From: Clostridia bacterium
Lineage (GTDB): Bacteria; Bacillota; Clostridia; Oscillospirales; CAG-382
Assembly (NCBI GenBank): GCA_017397955.1
Contig: JAFQHL010000010.1
Span: forward strand, 1 to 46,086
DNA length: 46,086 nucleotides
Direction of reading: 5' to 3'
Positions 34,354-43,599 of this stretch are shown piece by piece. Every line of letters starts with the position of its first letter. Position 1 is the stretch's first letter. Position numbers and translations under genes: made by a program. The notes beneath the pieces were generated by a model, which was not told the DNA's origin, did no database searches, and was given only the letters and a program-made list of their open reading frames with translations.

Positions 34354-35510
34354 ACATAAAAGAAAAAGACAGCTTATATGTAGCTAATACCTACGGTCGT
34401 TTTGATGTGGAAATAGTAAAGGGCAAGGGCTCTTTGCTTTACGACGACGAAGGCAAGGAATATATCGATATGTGCACGGGTATTGCGGTTAACACCCTTG
34501 GCGTTGCGGACGAAGGCTGGATAAACGCCGTTACCGCACAGCTCTCTAAGGTACAGCATGTTTCCAACCTGTACTATTCCGCGCCGCAGGCTGAGCTTGC
34601 GGAGCTCCTTTGCAAGCGCACGGAGATGAAGAAGGTGTTCTTCGGCAACTCCGGTGCTGAAGCTAACGAGTGTGCCATTAAGGTTGCAAGAAAATATGCG
34701 GCAGAAAAGAAGGGCGCGGATTGCAATATCATCATCACCCTTGTAAACAGTTTCCACGGCAGAACCATAACCACCCTTGCCGCCACGGGTCAAGAGGTGT
34801 TCCACAAGGACTTTTTGCCGCTTACGGAAGGCTTTAAGCACGCTGTTGCCAACGATATAGAGTCCGTTAAGGCTTTGGTTGCAGAAGGCAATGTTGCCGC
34901 TGTTATGGTTGAGCCCGTACAGGGTGAGGGCGGTGTGCTTCCCCTTACAAAAGAGTTTTGCGCAGGGCTTGCCGCTATAGCCGCAGAAAACGATATATTG
35001 CTGATTGCCGACGAGGTACAGACGGGCAACGGCAGAACGGGTGCCCTTTACGGCTATATGAAGTTGGGCTTTGCTCCCGATATTGTTTCCACCGCAAAGG
35101 GCTTGGCAGGCGGGCTCCCTATGGGGGCTTGCCTTATGAACGAAAAAACCGCGGGGGTTCTTACCGCAGGCAGTCACGGCTCTACCTTTGGCGGTAACCC
35201 TATTGCCGCGGCAGGTGCTTTGTATGTTATAAACAGTTTGACCGACGAGCTTTTGGCTGATGTTAACAAAAAGTCTGAATATATCTTCCGCACGCTCGAG
35301 GGTAAGCCCGGTATAAAGAGCGTAAGCGGTATGGGGCTTATGATAGGTATAGAAACAGAAAAAGACGCGGGTGAGGTTATTGCGGCATGTATAGAAAAAG
35401 GCGTTATTCCCTTGAAGGCGAAGAACAAGGTGCGCTTGCTCCCTGCACTTAATATCCCTATGGAGCTGCTTGAAAAAGCGGTTGCGGTTATACTCGAAGC
35501 CGCGGTATAG
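34350..35510 (+). CDS. argD: Acetylornithine aminotransferase
   Basis: 386 residues, class III PLP aminotransferase. Converts N-acetylglutamate semialdehyde to N-acetylornithine. The PLP lysine is Lys250 in [13 protein letters not shown]; the cofactor aspartate is in [29 protein letters not shown] is the phosphate cup. It may also serve the succinyl-DAP step of lysine synthesis, as some ArgD do. Start coupled to argB through ATGA. Confidence 0.95.
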   Translation: MNIKEKDSLYVANTYGRFDVEIVKGKGSLLYDDEGKEYIDMCTGIAVNTLGVADEGWINAVTAQLSKVQHVSNLYYSAPQAELAELLCKRTEMKKVFFGNSGAEANECAIKVARKYAAEKKGADCNIIITLVNSFHGRTITTLAATGQEVFHKDFLPLTEGFKHAVANDIESVKALVAEGNVAAVMVEPVQGEGGVLPLTKEFCAGLAAIAAENDILLIADEVQTGNGRTGALYGYMKLGFAPDIVSTAKGLAGGLPMGACLMNEKTAGVLTAGSHGSTFGGNPIAAAGALYVINSLTDELLADVNKKSEYIFRTLEGKPGIKSVSGMGLMIGIETEKDAGEVIAACIEKGVIPLKAKNKVRLLPALNIPMELLEKAVAVILEAAV

Positions 35511-35535
35511 GTCTTTTAAAGAAAGGTTGTTTTGT

Positions 35536-36534
35536 ATGAACTTGAAGAATAAAAACTTTTTAAAGCTATTGGATTTTACCCCTGAGGAAATAAACGGATT
35601 GCTTGAGCTTTCTGCCCGTCTGAAGGCAGAGAAAAAACAGGGGATTGCCCACGATATATGCCGCGGCAAGAACATTGCCCTTATATTTGAAAAAACCAGC
35701 ACCCGCACCCGTTGCAGTTTTGAGGTTGCGGGCTATGACCTTGGGATGGGCGTTACTTATCTTGACCCTTCAGGCTCTCAGATAGGCAAAAAAGAGAGCA
35801 TTGCGGACACCGCCCGTGTGCTTGGCAGAATTTACGACGGTATTGAGTACCGCGGGTTTGGACAGGAGATAGTTGAGGAGCTTGGCAAATACGCAGGGGT
35901 ACCTGTTTGGAACGGGCTCACCAACGAATTCCACCCCACCCAGATACTTGCGGATTTTCTTACAATAAAAGAGCGTTTCGGCACACTTAAAGGCGTAAAG
36001 CTGGTGTACCTCGGTGACGCGCGCTATAACATGGGTAACTCCCTTATGGTTGGCTGTGCAAAGATGGGTATGGATTTTGTTGCCGCCGCGCCTGAAAAGT
36101 ATTTTCCCAACGCTTCTCTTGTGGCACAGTGCAAGGCGATAGCCGCAGAAACAGGCGCTACCATCAATTTTGAAACCGACCCCATGAAGGCGGTACAGGG
36201 CGCAAATGTGCTTTACACCGATGTTTGGGTTTCCATGGGCGAGCCTGCAGAGGTTTGGGAGGAGCGTATAAAAGAGCTTTCCCCCTACCGTGTTACAATG
36301 GAGCTGATGAATGCCGCCGCAGAAAACGCAGTGTTTATGCACTGTCTGCCCGCGTTCCACGACCTTAAGACGGTTATAGGCAAAGAGATGGGTGAGAAGT
36401 TCGGTATAAGCGAAATGGAAGTTACCGACGAGGTGTTTGAAAGCGAACGCTCTATTGTATTTGACGAAGCGGAAAACAGAATGCATACCATAAAAGCGGT
36501 TATGGCGGCAACCTTGAAGGGAGCAGAGGCGTAA
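35536..36534 (+). CDS. argF: Ornithine carbamoyltransferase
   Basis: 332 residues. Makes citrulline from ornithine and carbamoyl phosphate. The carbamoyl phosphate loop is Ser55-Thr-Arg-Thr-Arg59 and HCLPAFHD is the ornithine-side motif; [12 protein letters not shown] is also conserved. The ATG at 35536 is chosen for alignment with the family start ([14 protein letters not shown]); an upstream in-frame start lies inside argD. The stop overlaps carA as TAATG, putting producer and consumer of carbamoyl phosphate side by side. Confidence 0.96.
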   Translation: MNLKNKNFLKLLDFTPEEINGLLELSARLKAEKKQGIAHDICRGKNIALIFEKTSTRTRCSFEVAGYDLGMGVTYLDPSGSQIGKKESIADTARVLGRIYDGIEYRGFGQEIVEELGKYAGVPVWNGLTNEFHPTQILADFLTIKERFGTLKGVKLVYLGDARYNMGNSLMVGCAKMGMDFVAAAPEKYFPNASLVAQCKAIAAETGATINFETDPMKAVQGANVLYTDVWVSMGEPAEVWEERIKELSPYRVTMELMNAAAENAVFMHCLPAFHDLKTVIGKEMGEKFGISEMEVTDEVFESERSIVFDEAENRMHTIKAVMAATLKGAEA

Positions 36535-37589
36535 TGAAGAAGGCCTTTTTGGTACTTGAGGACGGCACGGTTTTTGAAGGCTATGCCTTTGGTAAAGAAG
36601 CCGAGGCTGTTGGCGAATGTGTGTTTACCGTCGGCGGTATGTGCGGCTACCTTGAAACGCTCAGTGACCCTGCATACTGCGGACAGATAGTGGTGCAAAC
36701 CTTCCCCCTTATTGGCAACTACGGCTATATAAACGCCGATTTGGAGGGTGAATGCGCCCTTGCAGGCTATGTGGTAAGGGAATGCTGTGAGGAACCCTCC
36801 AATTTCCGTTGTGAGGGTGGGCTTGACAGCTTTTTGAAAGCTAAGGGGATTCCCGGCATTAAGGGCGTGGACACCAGAGCGCTTACGGTTCACCTGCGTG
36901 AGCACGGCTGTATGAACGCAAAAATTTGCGGCAGTGCCGATGTTGACCTTAATGAAATAAAGAGCCACAAAATACACGGCGCGGTCGAACGCGTTTGCTG
37001 TAAAGAGGTTTCCGTTTACCCCGCCGAGGGTGAAGAGCTTTACAGGATAACAGCTATTGACTGCGGAGGAAAAAAGAGCTTTATAAAACAGCTTACAAAA
37101 TACGGTGCCACCGTTACGGTAATGCCTGCTGTAAGCAGTTTTGCCGAAGTGCTTGCAACAAACCCGCAGGGTATATTTGTAAGCAGCGGTCCCGCCGACC
37201 CTAAGGATTGTGTTGCCCTTGATTTGGTTAAGGCTTTGTTCGGGCATTTCCCCATGCTTGGCATAGGCTTGGGGCATCAGCTTATGGCACTTGCGGCAGG
37301 CGGCGATATCATTAAAATGAAATACGGTCACCGTGGAGGCAGTCAGCCTGTTAAACAGGTAGATGGCGGACTTTGCTACATCACCACTCAAAATCACGGT
37401 TTTGAGGTTAAAGCAGAAGGACTTTGCGGCGTAGTAACCATGGTTAACCTTAACGACGGCGGTGTGGAAGCAGTGGAATATCCCCTGCAAAACTCCTTGT
37501 CCGTACAGTTTTACCCCGAAGTTAGCGGTGCCCCACGGGATGGAAGTTTTGTTTTTGAAAGCTTTTTTAAGAAGATAAGAGGTGTGTAA
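36534..37589 (+). CDS. carA: Carbamoyl phosphate synthetase small subunit lacking the glutaminase Cys and His
   Basis: 351 residues, overall CarA architecture: N-terminal small-subunit domain (to about 150) and class I glutamine amidotransferase domain. The nucleophile loop, GICLGHQ in active enzymes, reads GIGLGHQ, with Gly245 (codon GGC) for Cys. The triad His in QGHPEAS is Tyr327 (codon TAC) in QFYPEVS; Glu329 remains. Each change is one base from the active codon. In E. coli the equivalents are Cys269, His353 and Glu355, with matching spacing (84 versus 82 residues). The subunit is expected to bind CarB but not to hydrolyse glutamine, so ammonia would be the nitrogen source (inference). 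The reading frame is intact. Confidence 0.93.
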   Translation: MKKAFLVLEDGTVFEGYAFGKEAEAVGECVFTVGGMCGYLETLSDPAYCGQIVVQTFPLIGNYGYINADLEGECALAGYVVRECCEEPSNFRCEGGLDSFLKAKGIPGIKGVDTRALTVHLREHGCMNAKICGSADVDLNEIKSHKIHGAVERVCCKEVSVYPAEGEELYRITAIDCGGKKSFIKQLTKYGATVTVMPAVSSFAEVLATNPQGIFVSSGPADPKDCVALDLVKALFGHFPMLGIGLGHQLMALAAGGDIIKMKYGHRGGSQPVKQVDGGLCYITTQNHGFEVKAEGLCGVVTMVNLNDGGVEAVEYPLQNSLSVQFYPEVSGAPRDGSFVFESFFKKIRGV

Positions 37590-37590
37590 G

Positions 37591-40500
37591 ATGCCACTTG
37601 ACAAAAGCATAAAGAAAGTACTTGTTATCGGCAGCGGCCCTATTGTTATAGGGCAGGCGGCAGAGTTTGACTATGCAGGCGCACAGGCTTGCCGCGTACT
37701 TAAGGCGGCAGGCGTAAATGTTGTGCTTATAAATTCCAATCCCGCCACCATAATGACAGATAATGCCCTTGCCAACGAAATATACTTAGAGCCCCTTACA
37801 CCCGAAACAATAAAGCGCATAATAGAAAAAGAAAAGCCCGACAGTCTGCTTGCAGGACTTGGCGGGCAAACGGGGCTTACCATAGCCATGCAGCTGTATG
37901 CCGAAGGCTTTTTGCAAAAAACGGGTGTGCGGCTGATTGGTACCAATGTGGATGCTATAGACAAAGCTGAGGACAGAAAGCTGTTTAAAGATGCTATGGA
38001 AGCTATAGGAGAGCCTACCATTCCCAGCGATATTGCCACCACGGTAGAGGGTGCCATTGAGATAGCTGAACGTATAGGTTATCCGGTTATTATCCGTCCT
38101 GCCTTTACCCTTGGCGGCGGTGGAGGAGGTGTTGCGGAAAATGAGGAAGAGCTTAAATCCGCGGCACAAATAGGGCTTGATGCCTCCCCTATTACCCAGA
38201 TACTTGTTGAGCGTTACATATACGGCTGGAAGGAAATAGAATTTGAAACCATGCGTGACAGCGCAGGTAACGCCATTGCCGTTTGCAGTATGGAAAACTT
38301 TGACCCCGTTGGCGTGCACACGGGTGACAGTATTGTTGTTGCCCCTGCCCTTACTCTCTCCACTGCGGAATATCAAATGCTTAGAAATGCATCCATAAAG
38401 ATAGTTAACGCCCTTGGTATAGTAGGTGGCTGTAACTGCCAATTTGCCCTTAATCCTAACAGCTTTGAGTATGCGGTTATAGAGGTTAACCCAAGAGTTT
38501 CCCGTTCTTCTGCCTTAGCATCCAAGGCTACGGGCTACCCGATTGCGAAAATAACCTCCAAGATAGCTCTTGGCTACACCTTGGACGAAATACAAAACGA
38601 TATCACAGGTGTTACAAAGGCTTGCTTTGAGCCCTCTGTGGACTACGTTGTGGTAAAGTTCCCCAAATGGCCCTTTGACAAATTTGCAGGCGCGCCCCGC
38701 ACCCTCGGCACTCAGATGAAAGCTACGGGCGAGGTAATGTCCATCGCTCCTTCTTTTGAGATGGCGATAATGAAGGCGGTACGCGGCGCTGAATTAGGGC
38801 TTGACACACTAAACGCGCCCCCTACCGATGATGCCCCGGTTGAGGAAAGACTTGCCCGCCTTGATGACAGGCGTATTTTTACGGTATTTGAGGCGTTAAA
38901 GAAGGGCGTTTCCGTTGATGAAATAAACCGCATAACACGAATAGATAAATGGTTTATTGGTAAGCTTAAAAAGCTTGCTGATTTTGAAGATAAATTTGTG
39001 GGCGAGCGTGACTATGCAGAAGCAAGGCGGCTTGGCTACACGGACAGCATTATTGAAAAGCTGTTTGGCTACCGTCCACAAGAATCACTGCCGGCCGCAT
39101 ACAAGATGGTTGACACCTGTAGTGCGGAGTTTGATGCCACCACCCCATATTTTTACTCTACTGCGGACAGGATTTGTGAAGCGCGTTCTTGGAAGCGTAG
39201 CGGCAAAGACGTAGTACTTGTTCTTGGCAGCGGCCCCATACGCATCGGTCAGGGTATAGAATTTGACTATTCCTCCGTACATTCCGTATGGACGCTTAAA
39301 GAGATGGGCTATGAGGTTGTTATAATCAACAACAACCCCGAAACCGTATCCACCGACTACGATACCGCTGACAGGCTGTATTTTGAGCCACTGTGCCCCG
39401 ACGATGTAATGAGCATTATACAGGTGGAAAAACCTGTGGGCGTGGTTGTGGCTTTTGGCGGTCAGACCGCGATAAAGCTTACAAAATTCCTTGACAAGGC
39501 GGGGATACCCATACTTGGCACCTCTGCCGAGGGCATAGACTTAGCAGAGGACAGAGAGCGTTTTGATGCACTGCTTGAGGAGATAGGCGTAAGCCGTCCC
39601 AAAGGCAGAGGCGTGCTGACATTGGAGGAAGCGCTTGCCACCGCTACCGAGCTTGGATACCCTGTACTGCTCCGTCCCTCCTATGTTATCGGCGGGCAAA
39701 ATATGAAGATTGTCCACGATGCCGACGAGGTTAAGCTGTATATGGACCGTATACTTAAACAGGGCATAGAAAACCCTGTTTTGGTGGACAAATATATGAT
39801 GGGCACAGAGCTTGAGGTTGATGTTATCTCCGACGGTACGGATGTGCTCATCCCCGGTATTATGGAACATATAGAGCGCGCAGGCGTACACAGCGGCGAC
39901 TCTATAGCAGTCTACCCGCCCTACAGCCTTAACGACAGGATGACGGACAAGGTTGTAAGCATATCCGAAAAGTTAGCTCTTGCACTTGGCACAAAAGGGC
40001 TTGTTAATATTCAGTATCTGATATATCAAAACGAGCTGTTTGTTATAGAAGTTAACCCTAGAGCGTCCCGTACCATCCCCTACATCAGCAAGGTTACGGG
40101 CGTGCCCATGGTGAAGCTTGCCTCCCGTGTTATGCTGGGCGAAAAGCTGGGTGACATGGGCTACGGCAGCGGTCTTTACCGTACACCGCCCTATTACGCG
40201 GTTAAGGTACCTGTATTCTCCTTTGAAAAGCTGACGGGCGTAAACGCCTACTTGGGGCCTGAGATGAAGTCCACGGGTGAGGTGCTTGGTATAGGTAAAA
40301 CGGTGGAAGAAGCATTGTTTAAGGGGCTTACCGCCGCATCCTTCAGCATTAAGCATCCATTTGCGGAGGATATCGGTTTCTTTATAAGCGTGGACAGCCA
40401 CGACCTGTTGGAGGTAGTGGGCATAGCCAAAAAGATAAGCGACCTTGGCTTTTGCATCTACGCCACCCCCGAAACGGCAGACAGCATAGAAACGCTGGGG

Positions 40501-41610
40501 ATTGAGGTTAACAGGGTTAAGAGCATAAGCAAAGATGACGATTTTTACCCCTTGCTGGAATCCGGCAAGATAAGCTATATCCTTTACACAGGCGCTTTGC
40601 TTGACTCTACGGTAGAGCAATATATTGCCATGCACAGGCGCGCGCTGCAGCTTTCCGTGCCTTGCTTTACATCGCTGGATACGGCAAACGCGCTTGCAGA
40701 CAGCATCGCCAGCCGCTTCAACCAGCACAACACCGAGCTTGTGGATATAAACAACCTGCGCGAAAAGCGTGAGGAGCTTAAGTTTGCGAAGCTCCACGCC
40801 ACGGGCGACGACTATATATTTATTGAGAATTTTGACGGCAGGATAAGCTGTCCCGAATCGCTGTGTATGACTCTTTGCGACAGACACAGAGGTATTGGCG
40901 GCTACGGCATAGTACTTATAGAAGAATCCGATGTGGCAGATGCAAAAATGCGTGTCTTTAACCGAGACGGCTCAATAGGCACGATGTCCGGCAACGGCAT
41001 ACGCTCTATGGCAAAGTATTTGTACGACAACGGGCTTGTCAAAGGCGAGGAAATGACCATAGAAACCACAGCGGGTGTTAAAAAGGTTAAGGTTTATACA
41101 CGCGGCGGAAAGGTTTCATCTGCCGAGGTATATATGGGTATGCCTTTACTTGATGCAGCGCAGATTCCCTGTACCCTTGCAGAAGGCAAGATTATCAACC
41201 GTCCGTCTGTAATCGGCGGCAAGGAATACAATATTACCTGCGTTAATGTGGGCAACCCCAACTGCGTTATCTTTTGCGACCGTGTGGACCCCTTGGATTT
41301 GGAGCACTTAGGGCCTTTGTTTGAAAACGCACCTATATTCCCACAGCGCACCAATACGGAGTTTGTACGGGTTGTTAACCCCACAACCCTGAAAATGCGT
41401 GTGTACGAACGCGGCAACCGCGAAACCTACGCCTGCGGCACGGGTGCCTGTGCGGCAGTGGTTGCGGCAGTGGAAAACGGGTATTGCAAAAAGGACGCCG
41501 ATATTACCGTTAAGGTAAAGGGCGGCGACCTTATTGTAAGATACAGCGATGAGGGAGTTACGCTTACCGGCAACACCGTACTGGTGTACGAAGGCAAAAC
41601 CACATTCTAA
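37591..41610 (+). CDS. carB: Carbamoyl phosphate synthetase large subunit fused to a DapF-like epimerase domain
   Basis: 1339 residues. Residues 1 to about 1063 are a complete CarB: two ATP-grasp halves (GSGPIVIGQAAEFDYAGAQA and GSGPIRIGQGIEFDYSSVHS), SNPATIMTD and NNNPETVSTD loops, and an MGS-like allosteric domain from about 935. With no linker or stop, Lys1064 onward (LKFAKLHATGDDY) is a full-length, 276-residue diaminopimelate epimerase fold. Of the DapF catalytic pair, the second Cys remains (Cys1282 in TYACGTGACA, with Glu1278), but the first is Ser1133 (MSGNGIR). His in GNPHC is Asn1224 and Asn of GND is Asp1073. The domain may be inactive or repurposed. ATG 37591 follows AAGAGGTG. Confidence 0.95.
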   Translation: MPLDKSIKKVLVIGSGPIVIGQAAEFDYAGAQACRVLKAAGVNVVLINSNPATIMTDNALANEIYLEPLTPETIKRIIEKEKPDSLLAGLGGQTGLTIAMQLYAEGFLQKTGVRLIGTNVDAIDKAEDRKLFKDAMEAIGEPTIPSDIATTVEGAIEIAERIGYPVIIRPAFTLGGGGGGVAENEEELKSAAQIGLDASPITQILVERYIYGWKEIEFETMRDSAGNAIAVCSMENFDPVGVHTGDSIVVAPALTLSTAEYQMLRNASIKIVNALGIVGGCNCQFALNPNSFEYAVIEVNPRVSRSSALASKATGYPIAKITSKIALGYTLDEIQNDITGVTKACFEPSVDYVVVKFPKWPFDKFAGAPRTLGTQMKATGEVMSIAPSFEMAIMKAVRGAELGLDTLNAPPTDDAPVEERLARLDDRRIFTVFEALKKGVSVDEINRITRIDKWFIGKLKKLADFEDKFVGERDYAEARRLGYTDSIIEKLFGYRPQESLPAAYKMVDTCSAEFDATTPYFYSTADRICEARSWKRSGKDVVLVLGSGPIRIGQGIEFDYSSVHSVWTLKEMGYEVVIINNNPETVSTDYDTADRLYFEPLCPDDVMSIIQVEKPVGVVVAFGGQTAIKLTKFLDKAGIPILGTSAEGIDLAEDRERFDALLEEIGVSRPKGRGVLTLEEALATATELGYPVLLRPSYVIGGQNMKIVHDADEVKLYMDRILKQGIENPVLVDKYMMGTELEVDVISDGTDVLIPGIMEHIERAGVHSGDSIAVYPPYSLNDRMTDKVVSISEKLALALGTKGLVNIQYLIYQNELFVIEVNPRASRTIPYISKVTGVPMVKLASRVMLGEKLGDMGYGSGLYRTPPYYAVKVPVFSFEKLTGVNAYLGPEMKSTGEVLGIGKTVEEALFKGLTAASFSIKHPFAEDIGFFISVDSHDLLEVVGIAKKISDLGFCIYATPETADSIETLGIEVNRVKSISKDDDFYPLLESGKISYILYTGALLDSTVEQYIAMHRRALQLSVPCFTSLDTANALADSIASRFNQHNTELVDINNLREKREELKFAKLHATGDDYIFIENFDGRISCPESLCMTLCDRHRGIGGYGIVLIEESDVADAKMRVFNRDGSIGTMSGNGIRSMAKYLYDNGLVKGEEMTIETTAGVKKVKVYTRGGKVSSAEVYMGMPLLDAAQIPCTLAEGKIINRPSVIGGKEYNITCVNVGNPNCVIFCDRVDPLDLEHLGPLFENAPIFPQRTNTEFVRVVNPTTLKMRVYERGNRETYACGTGACAAVVAAVENGYCKKDADITVKVKGGDLIVRYSDEGVTLTGNTVLVYEGKTTF

Positions 41611-41623
41611 AGGACATGATATT

Positions 41624-42643
41624 ATGGGCACAGATATGAAAATCGGGCTTGCCAAAAAGGGCAAGCGCAACCTTATAAGCGATATAAAAGGCGTTACCGT
41701 GGGTCACGTTACCATTAAAGGCGAAAACATAAATACGGGCGTTACCGCCATACGCCCTCACGGCGGCAATATGTTTACGGAAAAGGTGCTTGGCGCGGTT
41801 CACGTTATTAACGGTTACGGCAAATCCACAGGGCTTATACAGGTGGAGGAACTGGGCACCATAGAAACGCCTATCATCCTTACCAACACTCTTTCCGTAG
41901 GTACTGCCGCAACGGGGCTTATCCGTTATATGATGGAAGACAATCCCGATATCGGCGGCAAGGACGGCACCGTTAACCCCTTGGTTTTTGAGTGTAACGA
42001 CGGCGGACTCAGCGATATACGCGGTATGCATATAACGGAGTCCCATGTTTATGAGGCGCTTGCAAACACAACTGAGGAGTTTGAGGAAGGCGCGGTAGGC
42101 GCAGGAACAGGTATGAGCTGTTTTGGCTTTAAGGGCGGAATAGGCTCCGCCTCCCGCGTAACCAAGCTTGACGGCGAAGAGTATACCGTAGGTGTGCTTG
42201 TGCTGACAAATTTCGGTTCTATAGAGCATTTGCGGATAAACGGCAAGGCTGTAGGGGCTGAGCTTAGAGAGGCGCTTAGAATCAAAACCGAAGCCGACAA
42301 AGGCTCGGTAATAGTGGTGATTGCCACCGATGCGCCCCTTAACGAACGCCAGCTTAAAAGGCTGTGCAAGCGAGCGGCGGCAGGGCTTGCGCGGGTTGGC
42401 TCATATTACGGCAACGGAAGCGGCGATATAGCCGTGGCATTCTCCACCGCACAAAAGCTCCCCCACAACAGCAAAAGGGATGTTCTTGAGTGCAAGCGTT
42501 TGTTTGACAACTCTATGGATAAGCTGTTCCCCTTAGTAGTTGAAGCTGTGGAAGAAGCTGTACTCAGCTCCATGCTCCACGCGGAAACCACCGTCGGCAA
42601 AGGCAAAACAAGATACAGCCTTAAAGAGTTTGTAAAAGAATAG
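41624..42643 (+). CDS. P1 family (DmpA/BapA-type) self-processing aminopeptidase
   Basis: 339 residues, peptidase family S58. GAGTGMSCFGFKGGIGSASR is the family core, and the Gly-Ser within GGIGSASR is the likely self-cleavage site giving an N-terminal serine nucleophile. TNTLSVGTAATGLI and VLVLTNFGS are also typical. Members cleave N-terminal residues from D- or beta-amino-acid peptides or amides; the fold is shared with ArgJ. It lies 13 bases after carB and before the operon terminator, so it is part of the arginine transcript. Substrate unknown. Confidence 0.92.
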   Translation: MGTDMKIGLAKKGKRNLISDIKGVTVGHVTIKGENINTGVTAIRPHGGNMFTEKVLGAVHVINGYGKSTGLIQVEELGTIETPIILTNTLSVGTAATGLIRYMMEDNPDIGGKDGTVNPLVFECNDGGLSDIRGMHITESHVYEALANTTEEFEEGAVGAGTGMSCFGFKGGIGSASRVTKLDGEEYTVGVLVLTNFGSIEHLRINGKAVGAELREALRIKTEADKGSVIVVIATDAPLNERQLKRLCKRAAAGLARVGSYYGNGSGDIAVAFSTAQKLPHNSKRDVLECKRLFDNSMDKLFPLVVEAVEEAVLSSMLHAETTVGKGKTRYSLKEFVKE

Positions 42644-42644
42644 C

Positions 42645-42681
42645 AAAAATCGGAGGCATCTGGTGTGCCTCCGATTTTTTA
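42645..42681 (+). terminator. Terminator of the arginine operon
   Basis: AAAATCGGAGGCA (42646-42658) pairs with TGCCTCCGATTTT (42666-42678), followed by T. A textbook intrinsic terminator directly after the P1 peptidase stop; it also points toward the convergent methyltransferase. Confidence 0.92.
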
Positions 42682-42715
42682 TCCTCTTTTGTTTACCTTA
42701 TAACTGCAATTTTTG

Positions 42716-43477
42716 CTACTTCTTTCTTGCCGCAAATATAAACCTATGGGTTTTGGTCTCAACATATCCCTGTTTTTCTATTATTGCCTGAGCCTTGAGC
42801 AAACCATGCAAATGGCTATCCACGGAAAAGGACGGGAACTCCCATTCTATAATGCGGGCAAACCATACTATAGCGCCCACATCGTAAAACCGCATGGGGC
42901 GAAAATGCTCTGCCGCTTGCAAAACCTCAAAACCTGCGTTTTCAAACGCCGCCTTAACGCTGTTAAGGAGTTGTTCGGGGAAGGGCAAGGGCACATCGCC
43001 AAGCAACAGCTCCACAAGCTCGCGGTCGTTGTAGGCACCCACCTGCTGGGTTATAAAAAGCCCGCCCTTTTTCAGTACTCTGTATATCTCCTTGGGGTTA
43101 AAATCCCCGTGACGGTCTATAACCATATCAAAAGCCCCGTCCTCAAAAGGTAGCTCTCCCCCGCCGTCCGCCTGTTTGAAATCTATACCCAAAGGAATAA
43201 GTGTATTACGGCACAACTCCACATTGGGCGGATAATTCTCCGTTGCGGCAATATTGGAAAGCGGGTGCTCCAAGGACAAAAGGAACTCGCCGCCGCCAGT
43301 GTCTATATCCAAAAGCCGCATATCTTCTTGCAGGTGTTCTTTTATTACCGTTTTGTAATCCCACGGCAGCTCGCCTATCTCCGCATGTCTGTCTTCAATA
43401 TATGAAAAATCCCAGCCCTTTATCTTAGCAACGGATTCCTCCCGCCGCCAATACTCAATAAGCATTTCCAAATCCAT
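42716..43477 (-). CDS. SAM-dependent class I methyltransferase
   Basis: 253 residues with a Rossmann methyltransferase fold. LLDIDTGGGEFLLSL is motif I, AATENYPPNV the acidic motif II, GAFDMVIDRHGDFNPKEIYRVLKKGGLFITQ motifs IV-V. The substrate cannot be named. The start at 43477 follows AAGGGTGAT; a longer frame upstream lacks a ribosome site. It is divergent from the second MATE gene, a pairing that suggests but does not prove a shared small-molecule resistance role. Confidence 0.85.
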   Translation of the reverse strand: MDLEMLIEYWRREESVAKIKGWDFSYIEDRHAEIGELPWDYKTVIKEHLQEDMRLLDIDTGGGEFLLSLEHPLSNIAATENYPPNVELCRNTLIPLGIDFKQADGGGELPFEDGAFDMVIDRHGDFNPKEIYRVLKKGGLFITQQVGAYNDRELVELLLGDVPLPFPEQLLNSVKAAFENAGFEVLQAAEHFRPMRFYDVGAIVWFARIIEWEFPSFSVDSHLHGLLKAQAIIEKQGYVETKTHRFIFAARKK

Positions 43478-43543
43478 ATAATCACCCTTAGGAATTATAC
43501 TATAAATCCGCCCTTCTTGCAACTTAATTTTAGACTTTATCCC

Positions 43544-43572
43544 TTGCACATTTACTTAAAATGTGGTAAAAT
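43544..43572 (+). promoter_or_regulatory. Promoter of the second MATE gene
   Basis: TTGCAC (43544-43549), 17 bases, TAAAAT (43567-43572). The start codon is 28 bases downstream. Confidence 0.65.
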
Positions 43573-43599
43573 TTCTAAGCCTACGGGAGGAAAATACAG

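Noticed and set aside
34374..35708. 444-codon open frame on the minus strand across argD
   Set aside because: It is antisense to argD/argF, which carry all family motifs; no start signal and no recognisable protein.
36285..37610. 441-codon open frame on the minus strand across carA
   Set aside because: Shadow of carA; low-complexity composition and no ribosome site.
40700..40800. CarB-DapF join as a sequencing or assembly error
   Set aside because: The frame is continuous, both domains are complete, the junction has no homopolymer, and the DapF start Met is replaced by a coding Leu; reads would still be needed for certainty.
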